DNA of 64,000 nt, from NCBI GenBank assembly GCA_010671905.1, contig JAAHII010000001.1, forward strand, positions 1,860,001 through 1,924,000. The letters run 5' to 3'. The stretch comes from Leptolyngbya sp. SIOISBB (GTDB taxonomy: Bacteria; Cyanobacteriota; Cyanobacteriia; Phormidesmidales; Phormidesmidaceae). This document shows, piece by piece, positions 29,873 to 38,860 of this stretch (position 1 is its first letter; each line of letters begins with the position of its first letter). The position numbers and the translations under genes are program-made. The notes under the pieces are model-generated. The model had not been told where the DNA came from. It worked only from the letters and a program-made list of their open reading frames with translations, and did no database searches.

Positions 29873-29954
29873 GTCCTGCCTAGATTTGGTGCGGCATTGC
29901 AGAAGATGTCATCATCTCGTCGAAGTTTGGTAGGATATCAACTCAAATCACTCA

Positions 29955-30057
29955 GGGGAATTAGCTCAGCTGGTAGAGCACTGTGTGGGCAGAGCCGAGC
30001 CGGAGGCTGTTCGCACCGCAGAGGTGCGCCGCTGCGCTAGTCTGGTTGAGACAACTT
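29955..30057 (+). pseudogene. Partial tRNA-Ala copy (5' half) with rearranged remainder
   Basis: The 25 bases at 29955-29979 are identical to the 5' half of the intact tRNA-Ala that starts at 30058 (acceptor strand, D stem and loop). After a few bases the sequence diverges, then 15 bases around the anticodon arm (TCGCACCGCAGAGGT) reappear after about 28 extra bases. No matching 3' half follows. It is a non-functional duplicate, perhaps a scar of recombination or element integration at the tRNA. Confidence 0.7.
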
Positions 30058-30130
30058 GGGGAATTAGCTCAGCTGGTAGAGCGCTGCGATCGCACCGCAG
30101 AGGTCAGGAGTTCGAATCTCCTATTCTCCA
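30058..30130 (+). tRNA. tRNA-Ala(CGC)
   Basis: A 73-base cloverleaf without encoded CCA: 7-bp acceptor stem GGGGAAT/ATTCTCC, D arm GCTC/GAGC, anticodon stem CTGCG/CGCAG with loop ATCGCAC (anticodon CGC), variable AGGTC, and T arm AGGAG/CTCCT with TTCGAAT. The G3:U70 pair, the main alanine identity element, is present. It decodes GCG. It marks the left edge of an accessory region. Confidence 0.93.
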
Positions 30131-30656
30131 TTCTCTCGAACCCTTGCAGCCCAGGAGTTGTATCACCCATCAAAAAGTGTTCAGAGCCTTGCTGAGTGCC
30201 TGAAGCTAGTGTAGCGCGTCACTTTAATAATGAGATTTCATGATCAGCTCAAATGAGACCTCATCAAGTTTGATCATTCAATGCACGCCTGTGTCATTGC
30301 GGCGTGATGTTAGTCCAGGTTGGGGTGTAGAAAGCAAGGAACAGCAAAGCCCCCTTAACTGCAGACCTGCCCTGATGGGTTTAAGAATGTTCAGTAGGCA
30401 ACGCTAAAAAGAGTGCCTGCCCCAAAAGGATTGCCTACAATAGACCAAGAATCCATCTCGATACGATGGATAGAGCTGGCAGGGGATCTCTACACCTACC
30501 GCAGCCCCGGCACCTAGTTGCCTCTGTCCTCTGCAAATCAACTCCCATTCAAAAAGCCTGTCCCCAGACGATAGCGATCCCCCCTGAACTATATTGGAAA
30601 TTCACAGGCCACACATCCACGGTTTCAGTAGGCCCGCCATCAATGGATATCTGCTC
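30131..30656. other. Region after tRNA-Ala without a supported gene
   Basis: About 525 bases. A plus-strand ORF (30466-30753) has no recognisable motif. Nothing else stands out. Confidence 0.35.
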
Positions 30657-30880
30657 TTATGATTTGACCAATGTTACCGGCTCCGGCTCGTCTCCAAATC
30701 CTGTTGCCTTTGCAGCCCGATTCACTGAGGCTTTGAGGCTTGTTTGCGCATGAATTTTGAACTCATGTTGTCCTGTGGCGCTTCCCCCCCACTCGATCTG
30801 CGTATGCCCTCGAAGAAGCCCTCCACTACGACTAAAGTTTCGGTATTTTGTGGGATATAGATAAACCTTAGTTGCCTCAT
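30657..30880 (-). pseudogene. Small coupled ORF, probably frameshifted at a C7 run
   Basis: An ATG at 30880 overlaps the stop of the upstream ORF in TGATG, as in translationally coupled genes. It reads MRQLRFIYIPQNTETLVVVE and ends after 52 codons at 30722. In another frame the downstream codons SATGQHEFKIHAQTSLKASV to VTLVKS run on to 30657. The two would join if the C7 run at 30784-30790 had one more base, giving about 75 residues. The family is unknown. Confidence 0.35.
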
Positions 30881-31266
30881 CACACCTGCTCCAGCTCAAT
30901 CGTGAATCCGGCTGGGTTCCCGTCAACGTTGGATACCACCAAGCTCAATTGAGCGCCTGCGGCAACAATGCTGCCAACGGTGAGGAAAGTGATCAGAGTA
31001 GCGACGCTAGACCCTGACTTGCGTACAGCAACAATCCTGAGCACGTAGCTATTAGTGCCGCCTTGTTCTAGTATGCCGTCTTCAGTCGCGGCGATATAGT
31101 CGCGCAATTCTTCTTTTTGCCCCTTCCAGTCGTTAGCAATCGTGCCGATGTAGATAGTGCGAGCACCGTTGATAGCGATCGCTCCGTCCTTATATACGGT
31201 TGCGGTTGGGGCCCCTACGAAACCCCTGAAATAGCTGAATGAGAAGCACCCATCTAGGGTTGGCAC
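30880..31266 (-). CDS. Hypothetical protein, probably part of a broken gene
   Basis: A 128-codon ORF. GAPTATVYKDGAIAINGARTIYIGTIAND and a valine/serine-rich C-terminus ending FTIELEQV (cited in part) look like a beta-rich structural protein. The first about 18 residues overlap a hairpin and may be spurious, so this could be the 3' part of a longer gene begun at 31460. The overlap with the next ORF (TGATG) supports real translation. No family is recognised. Confidence 0.45.
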   Translation of the reverse strand: MPTLDGCFSFSYFRGFVGAPTATVYKDGAIAINGARTIYIGTIANDWKGQKEELRDYIAATEDGILEQGGTNSYVLRIVAVRKSGSSVATLITFLTVGSIVAAGAQLSLVVSNVDGNPAGFTIELEQV

Positions 31267-31460
31267 CCTCTTTCGCGAGAATCCCGGCAGCGAAAGAGGG
31301 TGCCAAATGAAGTGTCGAAATCCAGGTCGTTCGGGTACCTAAAGGGGACAGCGAACCCCCTCGGAGTGGCTTCGTTGTTGGGGTCACCGGTGCCGATGTT
31401 TCTACTGAAGACACCAGGGCCTTGACAATTGGCTTTAGCTTTAAGTTCTCGATCTGCCAT
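31254..31460 (-). CDS. Hypothetical short ORF, probable 5' part of broken gene
   Basis: From ATG 31460 with AAGG 6 bases upstream: MADRELKAKANCQGPGVF, ending after 68 codons inside the 3' side of a 16-bp inverted repeat. Together with the next ORF it could be one protein of about 190 residues interrupted at the hairpin. No family is recognised. Confidence 0.4.
   Translation of the reverse strand: MADRELKAKANCQGPGVFSRNIGTGDPNNEATPRGFAVPFRYPNDLDFDTSFGTLFRCRDSRERGCQP
31261..31305. repeat. 16-bp perfect inverted repeat at an ORF break
   Basis: TGGCACCCTCTTTCGC at 31261-31276 is exactly inverted at 31290-31305, with a 13-base loop. It spans the junction of two out-of-frame minus-strand ORFs. No U-tract follows on either strand. 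Confidence 0.7.
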
Positions 31461-31847
31461 ATGAACCTTCGACGACACAGCGGGTTCATTGCATGGTTCC
31501 TCACAGACTCTCGGCCTTATAGACGCGCTGATGCCGCGATCTGCAAGAAAAATAGAAACATCAATTCTACGTATATACACTACTGCAAAATCCAAATAAT
31601 CTCAGGCAAGCATCCATGAATGTAAAAATTCATACTTCCTTTATGTTGCCGATGATTTCTTTGCAAGCTCCTAAGACATTACCTACATGAGATTAGCTAG
31701 TTTATTAATGAATACGTACGTAGGAAGAAAAAATACTTAGTTTTACATGTGGTGTGCCTCACGCTTACCGCAGGAATTAGCCATCTACTCTTGCCACCCA
31801 CCATGACGGTGTTATTTGAAACCTAATAATACGGAGAAATTTGACTA
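31461..31847. other. AT-rich leader before the RTX/SBBP gene
   Basis: About 390 bases, AT-rich and without a supported gene. GGAGAAA about 10 bases before ATG 31848 is the ribosome binding site. Confidence 0.4.
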
Positions 31848-34634
31848 ATGGCTGAGAATGCTAGACCAGATCAGAACTCTGCAGTGTTGACTCCAGGCTC
31901 AGACTTTGTGTTCAACTTTCGCGACGATGGCATCGTTTGGGCCCGCCATGGAAATGATGTGCTATTGGCATTTGACCCAGCAGCGCCAAGACCGGAGGCC
32001 CCAGCCCCCGGTCAAGGGACAGCGGAGGATTTTAACTATGATGTTCTGTTAGGCGACTTCCTAGATGAAGAACAGATAGGGCAACGAAGATTTTTTGCCA
32101 GACCAGATGAGACGGGAATCAGGGGTGAAGATCGCTTTATCTTAGGAGACTGGAGAACACCTTACTATCTCGACGATGGCTTCATTGGATCACAACAAGT
32201 TGCTATTGTGGCAGATTTTCAGACTGACCTTGACACCCTTCAACTTCATGGTTCGCCAGAAGATTACACCATCGTTAACTTTCCGTTTGTGCTTCCCAAC
32301 TCCGATGGCGAGAATCGTTTCTTCACGGGGTTTGGACTCTTCTATCAGGGTGTGGACCCAACAACCAATGCCGAAGCTTTCGACCTAATTGCGTATTTCC
32401 CAAATGTGCGGCCATTCCAGACCGACATTAATATCTTTGGCGGGCTGCAAGCACCTACTGACTTCGATCTTGAAGCAGATTACATCAAATATGTTGGCCC
32501 GACTCCTCCACCAGGACCAGCAGAATCGGGCATTAAGCAATTGGGCACCATCGGGGTTGATGCCGCTTACGGAATCTCGGTCGACCCTGAGGGCAATGTC
32601 TATGCAGTCGGTGCCACAACTGGAACTTTAGGTGATACCAACGAGGGTTCCTTTGACGTTTGGGTCGCAAAATATGATTCTTTCGGCAATGAGCTGTGGT
32701 TGAGGCAGTTCGGAACATCCCATCCTGACCTGGCTTGGGATATTGAAACTTTCACTGCTGAAAACGGCGAAGTTAACTTTTACTTAGTAGGATCCACCAC
32801 AGGTGTCATCTCAGATGCGCTAGGGGGTTCTGAAAATAATGATGGCTATCAGGATATTTGGCTCGGTCGATTTGATAGTGAGGGTAACCCGGTTCTAGAT
32901 AACGAGGGTGACCCTGTTTTTGTTCGCCAGAACACTCAGGTGCCACCGCTTACCGGCACCGAGATTGACAACTCTCTTCAAATCGACGTAGACAGTGATG
33001 GAAATCTGTATCAAAGTGCCGTCACAGTTGAGTTAGAAGAATTTAGTGAAGGCGAATTTGCACCGCAAGATTTTGCCTGGGTAGCTTCGTATGATCAACA
33101 GGGTAACTTCAGATGGTCCAATTTTGATTCCCTTGATGTACCAGGGGTGTTTGATGAAAGCTATGGGATTGCTGTTGCTTCTGACGGGACAACCTTTGCT
33201 ACCGGCTTTTCACAGTTAGGGATTGCCGGCGAAGAGAATTTCGTCGGTGTCTATGATGCCTGGGTCTCTAGATTTGATGAAAATGGAGAGCAAATCTTTT
33301 TAGAGCAGTTTGGCAGTGTCAACTATGACTTTGCCTGGGGTATCGATACCGATAGTCAAGACAACGCTTACATTTCTGGTTTAACTGCAGGTGATATTCT
33401 TGGCCCCGATGGAGAGCCTGTGGCCTCGAATGCCGGTTTCAACGATGTCTTTTTAGCCAAATACACCAAGGATGGAACCTTTGCCTGGGTCAAGCAGTTT
33501 GGTACTGAGGGTGATGACGGTCAATTTTTAGGGGATATCGTCGTAGACGCCTTCGACAATATTTTTGTCACTGGTTTTACCGACTCCAACCTGGGTGGCC
33601 CGAATCAAGGTGGCTATGATTCTTGGGTTGCCAGCTTTGACACCGACGGGAATCAAAATTGGATTACTCAATTTGGCTCCAGCGAGTTGGATATGCCCAC
33701 AGCTTTAGATGTTGATAATTTCGGCTCTATCTACGTAACGGGCTTTACCGAGGGTTCCCTTGGAGCCGGCAACGAAGGGGCCACAGATGCTTGGATAGCC
33801 AAGCTGGATGCGAGTACCGGTAACCTACTCAATTTTGCACCGCCTAAAGTAGACCCTCAAAGACTTATCGAAGTGACTGCCGGTGAACATGTCACTGTTG
33901 ATAATTTTGGTGGCGTTGGTCGTGGGGCTAAGCCTGATGCCGAAACTATCGCCGAGTTAGACACCTTGAGTTTTCTGGGGTCTGGGTTAACAGCGGAAAA
34001 TCTCCAACTTACTCAAAATGGAGACGATCTAGAAATCACCTTCCTAGATGATGAAACGGGTACTAAAGTAATTCTGACTGCCTTTGACTTAGACCATCTC
34101 GACAACCTTCGGAAGAAAACTGGAGGCAATATTGATCGCGGTAATATCTTGTTCTCAGACGAATCTGGCTTTGAAGATAGCTTTGACGTCTTCAATGCCG
34201 ATTCTACTCAGGAACATTTGTGGAATCGTAACAGCGTTACTTTCCTGAATGATTTGGATAATCACTTGACTGCTTTTAGCCACTCTAACGATCTTGTCAA
34301 TGCACTGGGCGGTGATGATTTCATTGATGGTTTAAGTGGAGATGACACTCTACGCGGTGGCGCGGGCAATGACACTCTAGTTGGTAACCACGGAGAGGAT
34401 GTCTTAACCGGAGGTGATGGAGAAGACACTTTTGTACTTACAAAAGGAACAGGAGTTGATGAGATCACTGACTTTGAAGTCGGCATTGACCGTATTGCAC
34501 TCGGCAGTGGCCTTAGCCTCGCCGTTGTTGAACTCTTAGAAACTGCGGGTAACACTCTCGTTAAAACTACCCAAGACGAGCAATTGGCGGTGATTAGTGG
34601 GGTAACAGGGCTAGACAACTCAATTTTTGTATAG
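31848..34634 (+). CDS. SBBP-repeat beta-propeller protein with RTX calcium-binding C-terminus
   Basis: A 928-residue protein with no signal peptide. Residues about 1-215 form an N-terminal region with FILGDWRTPYYLDDGF and DFQTDLDTLQLHGS, resembling calcium-dependent beta-roll proteins. About 225-670 holds SBBP-type repeats (LWLRQFGT, FAWVKQFGTEGDDG, NWITQFGSSELD, each with D.W.A.(Y/F)D.. .G and YVTGFT), which build a propeller. About 820-865 holds RTX nonapeptides (GGDDFIDGLSGDD, GGAGNDTL, GGDGEDTFV). The lack of a leader plus RTX repeats suggests type I secretion. It may be a surface protein; a propeller plus Ca-binding region is also seen in CylK-type enzymes, but in a different order, so this remains open. 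Confidence 0.85.
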   Translation: MAENARPDQNSAVLTPGSDFVFNFRDDGIVWARHGNDVLLAFDPAAPRPEAPAPGQGTAEDFNYDVLLGDFLDEEQIGQRRFFARPDETGIRGEDRFILGDWRTPYYLDDGFIGSQQVAIVADFQTDLDTLQLHGSPEDYTIVNFPFVLPNSDGENRFFTGFGLFYQGVDPTTNAEAFDLIAYFPNVRPFQTDINIFGGLQAPTDFDLEADYIKYVGPTPPPGPAESGIKQLGTIGVDAAYGISVDPEGNVYAVGATTGTLGDTNEGSFDVWVAKYDSFGNELWLRQFGTSHPDLAWDIETFTAENGEVNFYLVGSTTGVISDALGGSENNDGYQDIWLGRFDSEGNPVLDNEGDPVFVRQNTQVPPLTGTEIDNSLQIDVDSDGNLYQSAVTVELEEFSEGEFAPQDFAWVASYDQQGNFRWSNFDSLDVPGVFDESYGIAVASDGTTFATGFSQLGIAGEENFVGVYDAWVSRFDENGEQIFLEQFGSVNYDFAWGIDTDSQDNAYISGLTAGDILGPDGEPVASNAGFNDVFLAKYTKDGTFAWVKQFGTEGDDGQFLGDIVVDAFDNIFVTGFTDSNLGGPNQGGYDSWVASFDTDGNQNWITQFGSSELDMPTALDVDNFGSIYVTGFTEGSLGAGNEGATDAWIAKLDASTGNLLNFAPPKVDPQRLIEVTAGEHVTVDNFGGVGRGAKPDAETIAELDTLSFLGSGLTAENLQLTQNGDDLEITFLDDETGTKVILTAFDLDHLDNLRKKTGGNIDRGNILFSDESGFEDSFDVFNADSTQEHLWNRNSVTFLNDLDNHLTAFSHSNDLVNALGGDDFIDGLSGDDTLRGGAGNDTLVGNHGEDVLTGGDGEDTFVLTKGTGVDEITDFEVGIDRIALGSGLSLAVVELLETAGNTLVKTTQDEQLAVISGVTGLDNSIFV

Positions 34635-35047
34635 TTCATGACAAATTGAGTCAATTACCGGGAAGTAGGGACTTAGCTGCTCTACTTCCCTTTTTTGTTT
34701 TCATTTTCCGCAAGAGACTGTATATTCTGCACAGGGTGCTTGTTTAAATATCACATTCGTAAGTTGTTTTGTTTTTGCAGTCAACTAGAGTCAAGCTATG
34801 GCACAACAAAGTACTAAACGCTTTGCTTAGCGAGTTCGCCTGACTTCAGTCATTTTGATTCTATTGTCTGTTTTGCCTCAAAACAAAACTCCAAACAGCT
34901 TTTAACAGCTAACTAAAGAGTGCAGGTTTTGCCATTTTCCTACAGCAATCTAGCTCATGGAGAATCGGAGAGGTTCAGGCTCATACCGAACACTGAACGG
35001 ACGACTGCAAAAAGTTTATTATTTCTCTTTGGAACGGATGAACTCAT
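34635..35047. other. Intergenic region between the two repeat-protein genes
   Basis: About 410 bases holding the terminator at 34660-34696 and an AT-rich leader for the next gene. Confidence 0.4.
34660..34696 (+). terminator. Rho-independent terminator after RTX/SBBP gene
   Basis: GGGAAGTAG at 34660-34668 pairs with CTACTTCCC at 34682-34690, followed directly by TTTTTT. It lies 25 bases after the stop codon and separates the two repeat-protein genes into different transcripts. Confidence 0.88.
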
Positions 35048-37282
35048 ATGACTAACACCGTCAACGTATCTTCCATGCTGGATGAGTCTTCTTCCCCTAT
35101 GGAGGAATCTCCTTTGATCGAAGAGATTCTGGTGCCTCATAATCCTTCCTTGGCCAATTCTCCCTGGCCTATTTTTCACCAAAATAGTTATGCCCAAGCT
35201 TCTACAACTCTAAGAGGAATTGAGGCGACAGATTCGATTGAAGTCGAAGTATTGAGAACTGATTTATCAAGCACTTCACCCTGGACTGTCTTATCTGAAG
35301 AGTATGACAATGGTGAAAGGGTTGCCTGGGGAGCAACGACTACTCATGTCTTCAAGGCTTTTTACGATGAAGACAACTTTGAAGTTATCGATAGCTATCG
35401 AATTGATTTTAACCCGTTCACCGTACATTGGGGCTTAGCGATTTTAGCAGGCAATAAAGTTATTGTTCCAGATACGGAAAGACGAAAATACTATTTGTTT
35501 TCGGATGCCGATCCTTCTGATCCCAATTCTAAGATTGTTTTAGAAAACGAATTTGAAGTTCCTGAAGCCATTCCCGGTAATACAGCTCATACAGGTGTCA
35601 CCTACGACGGATGGATAATTTTCACTACAACAGAAGGATATATAGGAGCAATTAGTCCTGACTTTGATGATTACGACATCATCAAGCTGCCTCAAAATCC
35701 TGGAGAAATCAACTTCCGTAATGATCTTTCCATTGATGAAGAAGGTGGCATCTATATCGTCTCGACTGAACGCATGCGCCGAATAAATTGGCAAGATGGC
35801 GAGTTAAGCCTTGGTTGGGAGGTACCTTACAACTTTCGTGGTAAGGGGTGTGATATCTCTCCTAAAAGTAATTTTGAAGAGTTCCAAATGTTTGTGCAAG
35901 GTGAGCCGTGCACAGGCAGCGGAACGACCCCAACACTCATGGGGATAGATGGACAAGATGAGCTAGTTTTAGTTGCAGACAGTCATTCTCCTAGCAATAA
36001 CTTAATTGCTTTTTGGCGTGATGAGATTCCTGAGGATTGGGAGGGTTTGCCAGGTTATGACCGACGGGTTGCAGCCGTCACACCATTGCCATACTCGACG
36101 CCAGATGGAAATGGGTTTACTGCAGAAAATTCCCCTACAGTGTGGGGGTATGATGTTGCGATCGCCCAGTACAACGGTTTTGAGCCGGGACCTGATCTAG
36201 TGCCTGGTGTACAAAAATTGGCTTGGAATCCAGAGACTAGAACGCTGGATGTTGCCTGGGCAACTGATGCTATCAACTTTAATGGCGTAATGACCTATAG
36301 TGCTGGTTCAAATCTACTGTACAGCAGTGGTCAAAAGGGCGACGACTATTATTTTTGGGGACTCAATTGGGATACTGGAGCAGTAGAACTTGAAGTTCCC
36401 TTGGGCCAAGGTGATGATTTCTTAGACCAGGGAAATCAAGTCACCATTGATGAAGACAGAACCGTTCTTTTCGCTTCCGCAACGGGAATTGTCAGGCTTA
36501 AACCAACTGCATTATCTACACAAGAAGGTGTCTTTTTCAGCTATGAGCAAGCCTTAGAACTGCTGGCGGCAGAAAAAATTGATGTGTCGTACACGCCTGT
36601 CGAGGTCGGTGGCATCAATCTAGGGCGATTTTTTGACCATGGATTTTACTTAAATCAAAATCCGGATGTCGCTGCAGCGATTGACAAAGGCAATTGGAAC
36701 TCAGCCTTTGAGCACTTTACCCAGATTGGTTGGCTGGAGGGAAGGGATGGCAGCATCCTTTTCAATGAAATCGAATACCTGATAGAAAATCCAGATGTTG
36801 CTGAGGTGATTGAGGCAGGGGACTTCAGTAGTGGTTTCCAGCATTTTGTGCTTGTCGGGCATATCGAAGGCCGTAATCCTAGTCGTTATTTTAATCAAGC
36901 AGCCTATCTTCTCAATAATCCTGACGTTAATGACGCTGTCCAATCTGGGGGCTTCGGTAGTGGCTTTGAACACTATGTCGAGTTCGGAGCAAAAGAGGGA
37001 TATCAACCAGAACTCTCGCTATATCAAGAAGATTTCTACCTGGCAGAAAATGCTGATGTACTCGAGGCAGTTCGAGCCAATGTCTTTACAGATGGATTTG
37101 AACATTTTGTCATCTTCGGGGCTAGTGAGGGACGCCAACCAAGTTCGTTGTATAACGAAAGTAATTACTTGGCAGCCAATCCTGATGTGAGCAATGCTGT
37201 AGCCAACGGTGATATGTCTTCTGGTTTCTTGCATTATGTCACCTTTGGCGCAGCCGAGGGCCGGTTGCTAGCGATCTCGTAA
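35048..37282 (+). CDS. Beta-propeller protein with five C-terminal NPDVA/EGR repeats
   Basis: A 744-residue protein. Residues about 30-500 look like a PQQ/BamB-like beta-propeller (SPWPIFHQNSYAQAS, WGLAILAGNKVIVPDTE, GSGTTPTLMGIDGQDELVLV, ENSPTVWGYDVAIAQY). About 525-744 is five repeats of about 43-45 residues of the form YL..NPDV..A...G...SGF.HY...G..EGR. No signal peptide is seen. Such repeats occur at the ends of secreted or RTX-associated cyanobacterial proteins. Lying at the edge of a CylC-type halogenase cluster, it is a candidate for a propeller alkyl-transferring enzyme, but nothing in the sequence proves this. The first 30 residues are acidic and disordered. Confidence 0.72.
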   Translation: MTNTVNVSSMLDESSSPMEESPLIEEILVPHNPSLANSPWPIFHQNSYAQASTTLRGIEATDSIEVEVLRTDLSSTSPWTVLSEEYDNGERVAWGATTTHVFKAFYDEDNFEVIDSYRIDFNPFTVHWGLAILAGNKVIVPDTERRKYYLFSDADPSDPNSKIVLENEFEVPEAIPGNTAHTGVTYDGWIIFTTTEGYIGAISPDFDDYDIIKLPQNPGEINFRNDLSIDEEGGIYIVSTERMRRINWQDGELSLGWEVPYNFRGKGCDISPKSNFEEFQMFVQGEPCTGSGTTPTLMGIDGQDELVLVADSHSPSNNLIAFWRDEIPEDWEGLPGYDRRVAAVTPLPYSTPDGNGFTAENSPTVWGYDVAIAQYNGFEPGPDLVPGVQKLAWNPETRTLDVAWATDAINFNGVMTYSAGSNLLYSSGQKGDDYYFWGLNWDTGAVELEVPLGQGDDFLDQGNQVTIDEDRTVLFASATGIVRLKPTALSTQEGVFFSYEQALELLAAEKIDVSYTPVEVGGINLGRFFDHGFYLNQNPDVAAAIDKGNWNSAFEHFTQIGWLEGRDGSILFNEIEYLIENPDVAEVIEAGDFSSGFQHFVLVGHIEGRNPSRYFNQAAYLLNNPDVNDAVQSGGFGSGFEHYVEFGAKEGYQPELSLYQEDFYLAENADVLEAVRANVFTDGFEHFVIFGASEGRQPSSLYNESNYLAANPDVSNAVANGDMSSGFLHYVTFGAAEGRLLAIS

Positions 37283-37538
37283 TTAGACGCTCCTTGAACT
37301 TGCATGGCACATAACCAAGCGCATGCTCAGAAAAGGTTTTTTGTGTGTGCGCACGGCATGTTTACACACAATCAACATGAGCACCTAAATACGTTATTTA
37401 ACTAGCAAGAAATGCCTTCCAGAATCTTTCCTAAATGCGAAGACTTTTTGATGTTCCCTAAATATTTTCTAATCCATGATGGGTGTATAGCGATAATAAT
37501 CGAGGCCTTCCGTTACTATTGAATAGATGGCTATTCGT

Positions 37539-38342
37539 CTAAGAACTTATAGTCTTCATGTGTTTGAAGAGTATTTTAGTTCTAATTGGGTCATTACTAA
37601 ATCCTGGTATAACTTTCATCGTCCTTACTTTAAGGTTTCTGCTGCTATGTACTGCTAAAGCTATACATAAATGTTCCAATGGTTGAAGAAGTGCAAATTG
37701 CCAGTCCAAGTCAGTATTTTTTGCAGTTCTATCAAAAAAAGATATGGACTCTTCTGAGTCTGGTGAAATGTGAAAAATACACTGATTAAACGGAAAAGAG
37801 AGCCCCATGCCAAGCGCTTTCGTATAGGCTTCCTTTAAGGTCCAGTACTGAAAAAAACGATCCTTTAAGACCTGGTCTGAAAGAGACTCTATCTCTTGAA
37901 TCTCAGAAACAGAAAAACTTGTATTCGCGATTTGTAGGTAGTCAAGTTGTCGTTGAGTATTCTCAATGTCAATACCAATGTTCTCTAAATGAGCAGCTGC
38001 GAAGACTGCTATGCCATTAGTGTGAGATAGGCTGAAGTGAATTATTGGCGAACACTTTGGATGTTGCAGTTCGGGGCGACCATATTGATTATGAGAAAAC
38101 TTGATATCCGTAGGATGAACCTGACAATAGCTTGCTAAGCAACTTCTGGATAATGCATGGGCACACAAAAAATCAAAACGATGTCGTTGAAACTTGAATG
38201 TCCTGTATCGATTTTCTTCCTGTGAATCTAACCAGTTAACATACTCGGAGTGCATTTCAGCAGCATGACAATCCTCAGAAAAAGTCAACCATATGTGAAC
38301 CTCATCTGGCTCAAGAGTAATGTTTTGAAGTTGAGGTAACAT
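37539..38342 (-). CDS. Sfp-type 4'-phosphopantetheinyl transferase
   Basis: A 267-residue PPTase that moves phosphopantetheine from CoA onto the serine of carrier proteins. The magnesium motif is GIDIENTQR (D125, E127) and the second motif is WTLKEAYTKALG (W167, K170, E171, K175). IHFSLSHTNG is the third conserved segment. The two-lobed length marks it as Sfp-type, broad enough for PKS carrier proteins. It sits within the biosynthetic cluster and should activate the ACP at 46651 and the PKS ACPs. It is convergent with the upstream propeller gene. The last about 35 residues are basic and not conserved. Confidence 0.92.
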   Translation of the reverse strand: MLPQLQNITLEPDEVHIWLTFSEDCHAAEMHSEYVNWLDSQEENRYRTFKFQRHRFDFLCAHALSRSCLASYCQVHPTDIKFSHNQYGRPELQHPKCSPIIHFSLSHTNGIAVFAAAHLENIGIDIENTQRQLDYLQIANTSFSVSEIQEIESLSDQVLKDRFFQYWTLKEAYTKALGMGLSFPFNQCIFHISPDSEESISFFDRTAKNTDLDWQFALLQPLEHLCIALAVHSSRNLKVRTMKVIPGFSNDPIRTKILFKHMKTISS

Positions 38343-38860
38343 TTTTAAAGTGATCGAGTTGATCAGTAAGAGTGTTTTAGTCTACGTTTAAATTCGAGTT
38401 CGCATAAAGAGACTGCACTCCATGCTCGTGCGAAAATCTCATTCTCTTTGGGACTCAGCAGTTCTACACTGATAACTGGGAAGTCTGCTCAAAATCATCG
38501 GACTGCAACAACATAGGGTTGGCAAAACCCAACAAATAGATAAGTGACATAATCAATTACTAACACAAGCTTTAACTCCGAACATCTCTCAACTTACTGA
38601 CCTCGAAAAATAGCTATTTAGGCGCAACCGACTCAGTGGCATTGAAGACCTTTATTTTTGCCAACCTGCTCAACACTCGGCAGATTGAACGTCGCCACCT
38701 CAACTTATAAGCGCATATCAATCGTCTAGCCCACAAACCATTTGCTTGTCGAAATAGTAGTAGACCATCGAGTCAGATAGAACATACTTCAATAATTGAT
38801 ATACGCAGCCATGTGCATTGATTTTAAAGGTTATTCAAACACATCCTGGCAAGGTTATTG
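38343..38860. other. Gap between thioesterase and PPTase genes
   Basis: About 520 bases, AT-rich, with no supported gene. It is on the path of both minus-strand genes and has no clear terminator. Confidence 0.35.

Noticed and set aside
29979-30057. Possible group I intron in tRNA-Ala
   Set aside because: The extra sequence is far too short for an intron and the intact tRNA follows separately; a partial duplication explains it better.
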